A DNA stretch of 64,000 bases from Streptomyces sp. NBC_01294 (lineage in GTDB: Bacteria; Actinomycetota; Actinomycetes; Streptomycetales; Streptomycetaceae), in the NCBI RefSeq assembly GCF_035917235.1, contig NZ_CP108423.1, forward strand, positions 8,089,501-8,153,500, in the 5' to 3' direction. Shown here piece after piece: positions 48,180 to 57,864 of this stretch; positions within the stretch are counted from its first letter, which is position 1, and each line of letters starts with the position of its first letter. The notes beneath the pieces were generated by a model. That model saw nothing but the letters and a program-made list of their open reading frames with translations, was not told the DNA's origin and did no database searches. The translations under genes were made by a program, and so were the position numbers.

Positions 48180-51100
48180 TCATGTGGCGGGAGGGCAGGG
48201 CGGGTTGAAGTCGACCGCCGTGAAGTGTTGCGCCCACTGGGCTCGGCTGATCCGGGGGTACGCGCTGTCGCAGATGCGGGCGGCGACCCTGTCCAGGCTG
48301 GTGTCCCACAGCCGGATCGTGAAGTCGTTGCCGCCGGTGGCCAGGGTATGGCCGTCCGGGCTGAATGCCACGGCTGGGACGGGGTTCGAATGGCCGGTGA
48401 GGACAGTGGGAGCGGCAGCCCCACCACTCAGGTCCCACAGCAAGGCCTTGCTGTCCCCGGCGCCCGCTGCCAGTCGGCGGCCGTCCGCGTCGAAGATCAG
48501 CTGTAGAGCCAGCCGCCGGACGCCGGTAGCCGCGTCGCCTTCGCCGCACGGCCGATGTCGCTGACGTCGATCAGCCAGACCGTCTTGTCCGTTCGGTGGA
48601 AGGCCGCCAGCCTCCGGTTGTCGGGGCTGAACACGCCGCCGGTCAGAGGGTCGGATCGGAGCGGGGACGGCAGTTCCCGGGGGCTGCGCGGATCGCTGAT
48701 GTCCCAGAACCGCAGCGAACCGGACTCGCCGGTGCTCGTCACCAGCGTGCGGCCGTCCGGCCGGAAAGAGGCCATCGTGACGACCGGGCCGTCCTCGGCG
48801 ATCCGGCTCAGCGGCCGGGGGTTGCCGGGATCGGTCAGGTCCCACAGTTCGGCCGTCTCTTGTGCCCGGACGGCCAGCAGGTGCCCGTCTGGGCCGAAGC
48901 CGGCCCCGCCGACCTCGCCGGCCCCGGGGGTGAGGACCGATGTCAGCCGCGGTCTCCGCGGATCGGTCACGTCCCAGACGCGGACGGTGCCGTCCTCGCT
49001 GGCGGTGACGAGGATGCGCCCGTCCGGGCTGAAAGCCACGGACCGGACGAACCTGGTGTGCCCGTGCAGGACCGACAGCGGCCACAGGGCCCGGCCGCCG
49101 CCGGTGACCTGCCACAGCCGTGCGGTGCCGTCCCAGCTGGCGCTGGCGAGCAGGCGGCCCCCGGGGTCGAACGCCAGGGACGTGACCACGTCGTCGTGGG
49201 TCGCGAGCGACAGATCCCGCAGGTCCAGGAGCCGGTCGGAGTTGGCGAGCGTACGGCCGTCCGGGCTGAACGCGGCCTGGTAGAACCCGCCCTGAACCGT
49301 TCCGGCCCGCTTCGGGTTCGCCGGGGCTGCGAGATCCCAGAACAGGGTGGACCCGCCCACCGAGACGAGCGTGCTGCCGTCCGGGCTGAAGGCCACCGAC
49401 CAGACGATCGCGGGATGGCCGAGCAGGACGGCCGGAGGGGAGGACCGCTGCTTTCTGCGGGCCGCGGCGGCCGGCGATGTCCCAGACCCGCGCGGTGCGG
49501 TCCCAGCTCCCGGTCGCCACGGTCCGGCCGTCGGGGCTGAAAGCGGCCGAGGTCACGGTGTCGGTGTGTCCGCGCAGGACGTCGAGGAGGAGCGGATCCG
49601 CAGGGTCGGTGACATCCCACAGTCGGGTGGTGGTGTCGCCGGTGGTCGCCAGCGTGCGCCCGTCCGGGCTGAACGTCACCGACGTGACCGTACCGGTGTG
49701 GCCCGCCAAGGTGGTGGCCAACAGCCGCGGGTGGCGGGGATCGTTCACGTTCCACAGCCGCGCCGCGCCGTCGGTGTGGCCGGTGGCGATGACGCCGCCG
49801 GGCCGGTACGCCACCCACGTCGGCGCGGACCGCTGATCCGGCAGCGTGGTCAGCTCGGCGGGTACACGCGGGTTCGCCACGTCCCACAGCCGCACCGAGG
49901 CGTTCGCTCGCCGTGGCCAGGACACGGCCGCCCTCACCGAACGCCACCGCCATCAGCCGCTCCGGCTGGTCCACGACGGCCAGCTGTACGGGGTGGTGGG
50001 CGTCCCCGATGTCCCACAGCCGGACCGTGCGGTCCCAGCTCGCGGTGGCCAGGACCGTGCCCTTCGGGGCGACGGAGATCGAGACCACGTCGGAGGTGTG
50101 GCCGGTGAGCCGGCTCGTGCACGGCACCGCGAACGCGCTCATGAGCTGGTCGCGGACGTCGCCGGTGGCGGCCAGCCGGTACGCGGCCAGGTTCAGCTGC
50201 GCGGCGAGCGACGGGTTCTGCTGCCGCACCTCGGCCGCGTCCGCGGCGGCCTTCCGCGCAATGGCCACGTTGCGCTGCCGGATGGCCGAGTCGCGGGAGT
50301 CGACGGCCAGCCCGCCCGCGGTCGCCGCGATGACCACCAGCACGGTGAGCAGCGTGACCAGCTGCCGCAGGCGGACCGTCCGTCGCCTGACCGCCACCAT
50401 CTCGCCGGCCTCCGCTTCCCGGCTCGCGTCGAGGAAGCGCCTTTCCTTGGAGGTGAGCCGGCTGCCCTCCGCGGCGGCCAATTCCAGCGCCGCGGCCAGG
50501 CGGGCACCCCGGTACAAGGCGTGCGGGTCGCGCCCCTGCCGCTCCCAGCCGGAGGTCGCGTCGGTGAGCTGCCGGTGCAGGAGCAGTCGGTCCCGGTCCT
50601 CGGTCAGCCAGCCGCGCAACCTCGGCCAGCACCGGATGACCGCCTCGTGCGTGATCTCGACGCACCCCTCGTCCAGCGTCACCAGCCGTTGCCGGGCAAG
50701 GGACTCGAGCACACAGGCGGTGTCGGGGTTCGGGTCCAGCTCGTCCCTGGTGATCCGGCGCCTGGTGTCCTCGGTACCGTCGCCCAGCGCGGTCAGCCGG
50801 AGGAACAGCGATCGGGCGAGGTCCTGCTGCACCGGCGACAGCGCCCGGTAGGCGGCCTCCGCGGTGTGGGCGAGCGCGTGCTGGATCCCACCGGCCGCCA
50901 GATACCCGTCCAGGGTCAGGCGGTTGCCGCTTGCGCCGACGCCAGGTCTCGACCATCGCGTGCGAGACCAGGGGCAACGCACCCGGCTGACCGGTCGCAT
51001 CCGCGACCACGGCCGCCAGCAGCGGGCCGGTCACCGTGCAGTCGGCGAGCATGGCCGGCCGGGTGATGGCCTCGCGCAGCTCCTGGATGCTCATCGGTCC

Positions 51101-52021
51101 GACCGCGATCTGCGCGTCGCGCATCGCCTCGACCAGCCGGGGGTCCTGGACGCAGTGGCCGTAGAAGTCGGCGCGCACACCGAGTACCACCCGGGTCCGG
51201 CTGGTCGCCGCCGTGGTGGCCGCGATCAGCATGCCGATGAGCGCGTCCCGTTCGTCCCCGTCCCCGTTTCCGTTCCCGGTCCCGTTCGCGTCCCCGCAGA
51301 GGGTGAAGGCCTCCTCGAACTGGTCGACCACGATCAGCGTGTCGACGTCCGGCGTACGGTCGATCATGGCCTGCCGGATCCGCAGGTGCAGCGCCGCGGG
51401 ATCGTCCAGCAGCTCGGCCACCAGAGCGCCGGGAGCTTCTCCCGTCACCGAGGCCAGGTGGATGGCGCACTCCTCCAGGGGATGCGGGCCCGGCGTGAAC
51501 AGCATCACCGGCCACCCCGATGCCTGCGCGTGGGCGACGAGCCCCGCCCGCAGCAGCGAGGATTTCCCCGATCCGGACGGCCCGAAGACCACCAGGAACC
51601 GGTGCTCACGCACCTTCGCGAGCACCTCGCCGGTCAGCCGCTCGCGCCCGAAGAAGCGGTCGGCGTCTTCCGGCTGGAACGCCGACAGCCCCGCGTACGG
51701 TGCGCTCCGCCGGCTGGTTTCTGTTTCCCCGGGCTCAGCAGCGTGTGCGCTCGCGGCCATCTCGGCGGCGACCGCATGCCATCGGGTTTCCCATGCGCGG
51801 CGGTCACCCTGGCACGCCTCGACGTACGCGAGCGTGACGGCAAGGCTCGGAAACGTGTTCCCGCCCGCGGCGTCCGACAGTGTCGTGGACGAATAGTGCG
51901 CCCGTTTGGCCAGTGCCCGATAGGGCGGCCGTCCCGCCGCCTCGCGCAGCTTCCGCAGGTCGGCCGCGAACCGTGTCAGGGGACCGGTGTCCGGGTCGAG
52001 CGGGCGTTCGGGGCGTGGCAT
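48180..52021 (-). CDS. HTH-nSTAND NTPase with 14 WD40 repeats (frameshifted)
   Basis: About 1280 residues. An N-terminal XRE-like HTH (LTRFAADLRKLREAAGRPPY...HYSSTTLSDA, residues 15-52) is followed by an nSTAND NTPase: PYAGLSAFQPEDADRFFGRE, Walker A VFGPSGSGKSSLLRAG (145-160), Walker B LIVVDQFEEAF (229-239), and VLGVRADFYGHC. Then come a helical region, a membrane helix (LVTLLTVLVVIAATAGGLAV) and 14 WD40 repeats such as VAFSPDGHTLATGGNDFTIR, enough for two seven-bladed propellers. Shifts lie near 50960, 49925, 49430 and 48515. STAND proteins are ligand-triggered switches; actinobacterial ones are usually of unknown role, and some relatives act in phage defence or conflict. The start is ATG at 52021. 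No effector domain is visible. Confidence 0.85.
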
Positions 52022-52168
52022 GGCTTCCTTCCCGCGTCTTTCCGCAGCCGTGATGGGTGGTGTTTGTCCAGCTTTTGATGTCCGGAACCCACGTTCCGGC
52101 GCCGGACAACAACCGGCGGCTAGACATGGCCCAGCGCAACCGCGCCAAGGCGACACGAAGGAGAAACC

Positions 52169-52636
52169 ATGAGGTACGTGCGACGACTGATGCTGCTGGC
52201 GGCGGCCACCGGACTGCTGGCCGGCGCCACCTTGACCGGCGCGCCCGCGTTCGCCGCGGCGCCGCTCCTCAAGTCCAACCTGAACGGAAGGTGCGCCGAC
52301 ATCTTCATGTTCCATCAGGAGAACGGCGCCTCCACCGTGACGTGGGACTGCCACGGCGGCACCAACCAGCAGTGGCGCTGGGACGGTGAGCAGATCCGCT
52401 CCAGCATGAACGGCAAGTGCCTGGAGATCTACGCTCCCCACCTGGGTGACCAGGGCTCGGTGGCCATGTGGGACTGCAACGGCGGTCTCCACCAGAAGTG
52501 GTTCCGGAACGGCAGCGAAATCCGCAACCGGATCAACGGAAAGTGCCTGGACATCCTGGCTGGCCGGCCCGAGAACGGCCAGCTCCTGGTGAGCTGGGCC
52601 TGCAACGGCGCGCGGAGCCAGAGCTGGGACTTCTGA
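52169..52636 (+). CDS. Secreted ricin-type beta-trefoil lectin domain protein, 155 aa
   Basis: A signal peptide MRYVRRLMLLAAATGLLAGA ending in PAFA, then a single ricin-type domain. The three lobes each carry the NGxC...QxW signature: NLNGRCADI and TNQQWRW, MNGKCLEI and LHQKWFR, INGKCLDI and RSQSWDF. Cys pairs in each lobe (GRC/DC, GKC/DC, GKC/AC) would form three disulfides. It probably binds galactose-type or other glycans outside the cell. There is no catalytic domain, so it acts alone or as an accessory. The start is ATG at 52169 with AAGGAG 7 bases upstream. Divergent from the nSTAND gene; a strong hairpin follows. Confidence 0.9.
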   Translation: MRYVRRLMLLAAATGLLAGATLTGAPAFAAAPLLKSNLNGRCADIFMFHQENGASTVTWDCHGGTNQQWRWDGEQIRSSMNGKCLEIYAPHLGDQGSVAMWDCNGGLHQKWFRNGSEIRNRINGKCLDILAGRPENGQLLVSWACNGARSQSWDF

Positions 52637-52642
52637 ACGCAG

Positions 52643-52675
52643 GCCCGGCCCGGCACATCGCGTGCCGGGCCGGGC
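52643..52675 (+). terminator. Strong hairpin after the lectin gene
   Basis: Arms GCCCGGCCCGGCAC and GTGCCGGGCCGGGC (14 bp, perfect) around ATCGC, 6 bases after the stop. Confidence 0.85.
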
Positions 52676-52730
52676 GGGCGCCCCGGTCGTTCATGCAGCA
52701 GCGGCCCAACACGTTTCACCGGTCTCATGG

Positions 52731-53051
52731 ATGATGACCTCGTGGACACACCTTCCGACAGATGTACGGGCCGCTCTCCGGCTCTTCGCGTTCTACCTGG
52801 GTAACGGCACGTTGGACGTCGACCTGCTGGAAGGGATTGACTATCGCGCCCACTTGCTCGAATTCGGTTCGGACCTCGAGATGGTTTTCGCGATTTTCGC
52901 CAACGTTCTCGAAGTCGATGATCACGGACAGACGCTCAACGACGGCGACGCCCAGTACCGTGCCGCCCAGTGGATCCGTGAACGCTGCGACCCCGGATAC
53001 CAGGTGGAGCCTCCCTTCGAGGCGTGGGAGACCGAGCTCCACGGCCCATGA
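52731..53051 (+). CDS. Hypothetical protein, 106 aa (DUF7677-like)
   Basis: Reads MMTSWTHLPTDVRAALRLFA, FYLGNGTLDVDLLEGIDYRA, LEFGSDLEMVFAIFANVLEV and YRAAQWIRERCDPGYQVEPP. Soluble, acidic, mixed helix and strand. The third codon positions are less extreme than average and the ribosome-binding site is weak. It resembles small actinobacterial proteins grouped, to my memory, as DUF7677, some of which look like immunity proteins; that is weak inference. The start is ATG at 52731. Confidence 0.55.
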   Translation: MMTSWTHLPTDVRAALRLFAFYLGNGTLDVDLLEGIDYRAHLLEFGSDLEMVFAIFANVLEVDDHGQTLNDGDAQYRAAQWIRERCDPGYQVEPPFEAWETELHGP

Positions 53052-53151
53052 CCGCCGCGCGACGGCGCGGACCCCGCGGCCGAGGACTTCGACAACCTCC
53101 ACGTCCGGGCCGGACAAGAGCCACGGGACCATCGGCTACAGAGAGGTGTTC

Positions 53152-54387
53152 ATGACGAAGCGTCACGCGGTGGTGGCCGGGGCAGGGATCGGAGGCCTCA
53201 CGGCCGCCATCGCACTGCACCGACGCGGCTGGCACGTCACCGTCTGCGAACGTGCCCCCGAACCCCCCACCACCGGCGCCGGCATCGGCCTCGCCCCCAA
53301 CGCCCTGCGCGCACTCGACGCCATCGGCGTTGACGCCGCCCGCGCCGCCGGCAGCGCCGTCCCCACGACGATGGGCCTGCGCCGCGCCCAGGGCCGGTGG
53401 CTCACCCGGGCCGGCACCGCGGACATGGCGGCCCGGTACGGGATGGCCCCCATCGCCGTGCCGCGCCCGGCCTTCACCGCAGCCCTGGCCGCCACCCTGC
53501 CGCCGGAGGCCATTCGCTACGGCACCGCTGTGACCGGCGTGGACGACGCGGCGGGCCGCCCCATCGTCCGTACGGGAGCCGGCCCGGACCTTCCCGCCGA
53601 TCTCGTCGTCGCCGCCGACGGCATTCACAGCCCTCTGCGGCGCGCGTACTTCCCCACCCACCCCGGCCTGCACTACATCGGCGAGACCGCCTGGCGAACG
53701 ATCGTGGACGCACCGGACCTCCGGATACCGGCCATGAGCGAGACGTGGGGGAGGGGCGAGAGGTTCGGCGTTACCCCGCTCTCCGACGGCAGGTTCTACC
53801 TCTACGCCACCGCCGTCGTGCCGGCCGGCACCCGGTCGGCCGACCCCCGTGCCGAACTCCGGCAGCGCTTCGGCTCGTGGCACGACCCGATTCCGGCCCT
53901 GCTGGACCGCATCAGCCGCCTCGACCCGGCCGACGTCCTCCAGAACGACCTCTACGACCTGGCCGCACCGCTGCCCGGACTGCACCACGGCCGGATCGCC
54001 TGGCTCGGCGACGCCGCCCACGCCATGGCCCCGAACCTCGGCCAAGGCGGCTGCCAGGCCATCGAGGACGCGGTGGTCCTCGCCCACCTGCTGCCCGCCG
54101 GAGACAGCAGTGACAGCAGTGACAGCGCGGACAGCTGGATGAGTAGAGGCAGGGGCGATGGCGCAGACGGCACCGACTCCGTCCCGGCCGCCCTCGCCGC
54201 GTACACCGCCGCACGCCGCGACCGCACCGACGCCGTGCGCGTCCGCGCCCGCCGGATCGGCCGCCTGGGCGCCCTCCGCAACCCGCTCGTGGTGGCCGCC
54301 CGAGACCTCGCGGTCCGTGCCACCCCCACCTGCCTGGCGCTGCGCGGCATGGACGACCTCTTCAACGGCTTCCGCCTGCCCAGGTGA
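53152..54387 (+). CDS. FAD-dependent monooxygenase (aromatic hydroxylase type)
   Basis: 411 residues, uninterrupted. Dinucleotide-binding motif VVAGAGIGGLTAAIALHRRG at residues 7-26 with the acidic strand end CERA; the DG motif LVVAADGIHSPLRRAYF; and the GD motif IAWLGDAAHAMAPNLGQGGC that binds the FAD ribityl chain. This is the p-hydroxybenzoate hydroxylase fold, which uses NAD(P)H and O2 to hydroxylate small aromatic or enol substrates. A Ser/Asp-rich insert with short repeats (DSSDSSDSADS) sits between the GD motif and the C-terminal helices. The start is ATG at 53152 with GAGAGG upstream. The convergent MFS gene ends 75 bases later. Confidence 0.9.
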   Translation: MTKRHAVVAGAGIGGLTAAIALHRRGWHVTVCERAPEPPTTGAGIGLAPNALRALDAIGVDAARAAGSAVPTTMGLRRAQGRWLTRAGTADMAARYGMAPIAVPRPAFTAALAATLPPEAIRYGTAVTGVDDAAGRPIVRTGAGPDLPADLVVAADGIHSPLRRAYFPTHPGLHYIGETAWRTIVDAPDLRIPAMSETWGRGERFGVTPLSDGRFYLYATAVVPAGTRSADPRAELRQRFGSWHDPIPALLDRISRLDPADVLQNDLYDLAAPLPGLHHGRIAWLGDAAHAMAPNLGQGGCQAIEDAVVLAHLLPAGDSSDSSDSADSWMSRGRGDGADGTDSVPAALAAYTAARRDRTDAVRVRARRIGRLGALRNPLVVAARDLAVRATPTCLALRGMDDLFNGFRLPR

Positions 54388-54461
54388 GCAGGGACCCGCC
54401 GGTGTCGCCGGCCGCGGCGCCCGGCGCCCGTACGAGCGAACGCGCACGGCAAGCCCGGTGG

Positions 54462-55924
54462 TCAGCAGCGTCGGGTCTGGTACGGCACGGGAACCGGTCC
54501 CGGTCCGGACGGTGTCGGGCACCGTCTCACGGCGACGAGGAAGGTCAGCGCGATTCCGCCCGCCACGACGAAGAGCGCGGTACGGATCCCGTCGGCGGTG
54601 GCGATGCGAAGCTGTTCACCGGAGAGGCCGTCGAGGCCGGCAGTCGCGACGAGGACGAGGACGGCCAGGCCGACAGCCGCGCCCGCGCCCGAGCCGGTGG
54701 AGGCAATACCCGAGGCAATGCCTTGCTGTCGGTCGGGGACTCCCGTCGCGGCGGCGATGAACATGGCGGTGAACACCACCCCGTCGCCGATGCTGAGCAC
54801 GACGAGGCCGGGGACGAGCTCGATGTACGTGCCGTCCGGCGAGATCGCGAAGCCGATTGCGACCGCGCCGAGCGCACCGACGGCGAGGGCCGCGGCCAGC
54901 GTCCGCCGGAGACCGAACCGCGTCACGAGCTGGCCCGCGACCGTCGAACCGGCCACCACCACCGCCGTGGGGACGAGGAAGGCGGCGCCGGTCTGCAACG
55001 CGTCGTACCCCAGCACCTCCTGGAAGTAGAGGGACAGGAAGTAGAGGACGGAGCCGAAGGTCGCCATGAACATGAAGGCGATGGCGACGCCGGTGATCAG
55101 GTTGGGGTTGGCGAGCAGCCCGGGCGGCATGAGCGGGTCCGAGCTGCGCCGCTCGATGACGACGAAGGCTCCGATCAGCAGGAGGCCCGCCGCTGCGCTC
55201 ACCAGGATGCCCGGTGAGAGCCAGCCCATGCCGGGGCCCTGCACGAGGGCGAACACGACGAGGCGTGACACCGAGGGAGACGCCGAGCGCACCGGGCAGG
55301 TCGAACGTGCGGCCTTCTCGCGTTCACCGTCCCGGGGATCACCACGAAGGCGAGCACCAGCGCAGGGCCGGCCAGGGCGACGTTGACGAAGAAGACCGCT
55401 TCCCAGCCGAACGCCTGCGTCAGGATGCCGCCGAGCAGCACGCCGATGACGAGTCCTGCGGCGCCCGCCCCTCCCCAGATTCCCAAGGCACGGTTGCGGG
55501 CGCGGCCTTCTCCGAAGGTGGTGTTGATGAGTGCCAGGGTGGTGGGGAAGACGAGGGCTCCGCCGAGACCTTGGACGGCGCGGGCGACGAGGAGCATTCC
55601 GGGGCTGGTCGCGAGTCCTCCCGCGAAGGCCGCCCCGGAATAGAGTGCGAGGCCGGCGGCCAGGATCCGGCGGCGTCCGAGGAGGTCGGCGGCACGCCCG
55701 CCGAACAGGAGGAAGCCCGCCGAGGCCACCGCGTAGGCGCTGATGACCGCCTGGAGCGTCTGCGCGGAATAGCCGAGGTCGCGCGCGATGTCGGGAAGCG
55801 CCACGACCACGATGTACTGGTCGAGCGAAACGATCAGCATGGCGAACGACAGGAGCGCCAGCGTCGCCGTCTCGCGGTTCCACCCGAGGCCGCCGGGCTG
55901 AGGCGAAGTCTCAACAGGTCCCAC
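54462..55924 (-). CDS. MFS drug exporter, 14-helix DHA2 (EmrB/QacA-like) family (one frameshift)
   Basis: About 485 residues. Helix 1 reads [20 protein letters not shown] with the DHA2 motif LDxxIVxxALP, then [20 protein letters not shown] (motif A), [20 protein letters not shown] and [20 protein letters not shown] (antiporter motif C). The C-terminal half reads [20 protein letters not shown] and [20 protein letters not shown], a typical DHA2 helix 8-9 region, then [21 protein letters not shown] shift near 55325 separates the halves. A proton-driven exporter of unknown drug. The start is GTG at 55924 with AGGAG 10 bases upstream. Convergent with the FAD monooxygenase, so the two need not be related. 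Confidence 0.88.
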
Positions 55925-56253
55925 GGCAGCACTCCTGATGATCGGGGCAGGGCAGGGCAGCCAGGCAGACACAGGCGGCAAAGGACGTTGCCAAGACCCT
56001 ATACAGCGCGCCCTCACCGTTCCCGTCAGCGACCCACGCGGAGGGCCGCGCTCATGCGCCCTTGTACTCGGTGCGGCCACGCGGCCCGCCGGTATCCGGG
56101 CCGCCCGCCCAAGGGGTGGAGTATGTCCCGATGATCCGCAACTGCGCTCGCGGTGCGGCCGTTGATGAAACGATCAAGCTTGCCTTTCGTGCAAGTGATC
56201 TGGAAGCCTCCGTTTGACTCACCTGTCACATGAGCAACGGAGGCAACCCCCAC
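55925..56253. other. Divergent promoter region
   Basis: Lies between the MFS exporter (minus) and the large secreted protein (plus). An A+T-richer patch at about 56160-56215 probably holds the plus-strand promoter. No clear palindrome or gene seen. Confidence 0.4.
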
Positions 56254-57853
56254 ATGCCGGCCTAGGCGAATACGTCGCGCTTGGCTCGTGGCAGCTGCCG
56301 CGGCCACGCTCGCGCTCACCGGCCTCGCGGCGCCGGCCCAGGCGGAGGACCTTCCGCCGGATGCGCCGGAGTCCTGGACCCAGGAGCCCCGCGCGACCGC
56401 GGGCACCCCCTCGCCCCACGGCACGCGCGCCTGGACCGCTCCCGGTGGCGCCGCCTCGCCCGGTGACTTCACGCTGTCGCCCGGCGAGTTGAACGCCGAG
56501 ACCACCAAGCGGGTCGCCCGCCTCGATTCGGTGCTGCCCAAGTCGGGCGTGCAGAACCTGCTGGCCGGTGCGAACCGCACCGTCCAGCCGTGGTGCTCCC
56601 GCGACTCGTTCGGCACCGCCCCGGACCCCGACGTCAAGTACTGCCTGCAGAACGACGACTCCGTCTCGCAGGAATGGGTCCCCCAGGGCTTCACCGGCGT
56701 CTCCGACGCCAAGGACAACGAGCTGTGGGGCGACGCCGGCAACATCCAGCTGTTCGCTCCTACGACGGCTGGGACCCGGGCCGGGAGAACGACCCGCTCC
56801 CGACGGCCGGCGACTGCACTCCTGCCGAGCTGGAGGACAACGACGCCTGCAACCAGAAGGGCGTCCGGATCACCTTCGTGCAGAGCCGGACCAACCCGGC
56901 CACCGGCAGTCCGGAGGTCAAGTACCGGCACGTCCTGCTGGGCTGGACCTACGTGAACTCCGCCGACCACGTTTCCTTCGACGGGCTGCACGCCGCCGAG
57001 TACCCGGATCCAGAAGGGCGTCCACGCCGGCGGAATCGTCTGGTACGGCAACTACCTCTACGTCGCGGACACCCGCAACGGCATGCGCGTCTTCGACATG
57101 CGCTACATCATGGACCTGGACCCCGACGGCGACCCCGGCACGCACGACGAGATGGGGACCGACACCGACGGGGTGAAGACCACCTCCAACGTCGAGGTCA
57201 AGACGAAGGTCGGCCGGCACGACAACGTCTGGTACAGCTTCGGCTACCGCTACGTGATGCCGCAGGTCGCCGCGTGGAAGTTCAAGGCGACGCAGAGCAA
57301 CCCCAGGGGTTCCTACGCCTGTGTCTCCACCGGCGCGCCGAAGGCCTCCTACATCTCGCTGGACCGCAGCACCGTCCCGGACCGCCTGATCATGGGCGAG
57401 TACTGCCGTCCGGAGAGCGGCTACCCCTCCACCGGACGCATCGCCTCGTACCCGGTCTCGGCCCTGGAGGGGCGCTCCGCCGACGTCACCGCGGAAGGCT
57501 GGGCCAACTACCTGCCGATGGCCAACGGAGGCGCCCAGGGCGCGGCCGCGTACAACGGCACGCTGTACGTGAACGAGTCCAAGGGCACGGACGAGCCGGG
57601 CAACCTGTGGCGCTTCCAGTGGAGCAACGGCCAACTGGTCCAGAACGGCCAGGCCGTCAAGACCGCCCGGGGCGCCGAGGACCTCTACGTCGAGCGCGGC
57701 ACGGGGCGGTTGTGGTCCGTCTCCGAACACCGCCGCCGGGGGCGGCGTCCGACTGCACGGCGAACTGGGACCCTGCCGATCCGGCGGGGACGGACTACCG
57801 CCAGCGAGTGCTCTACGCCCACGAAGCTGAGCTGGCTCGACAGCCGTCCGTAG
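56254..57853 (+). CDS. Large secreted beta-propeller-like protein (frameshifted)
   Basis: About 530 residues. Correcting a one-base insertion just after the ATG (near 56257) gives RPRRIRRAWLVAAAATLALT and LAAPAQAED, a good signal peptide. The mature part reads VARLDSVLPKSGVQNLLAGA, YCLQNDDSVSQEWVPQGFTG, LWGDAGNIQLFA, then after shifts GGIVWYGNYLYVADTRNGMR, VFDMRYIMDLDPDG, GRHDNVWYSFGYRYVMPQVA and VERGTGRLWSVSEH. The YLYVADTRNGMRVFDM block is like the blades of LVIVD/NHL-type propellers, so a propeller fold is likely but not certain. Shifts lie near 56757, 57005 and 57730. GGAGG lies 13 bases before the ATG at 56254. Function unknown; the MFS gene is divergent. Confidence 0.68.
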
Positions 57854-57864
57854 CCCACGGTTCC

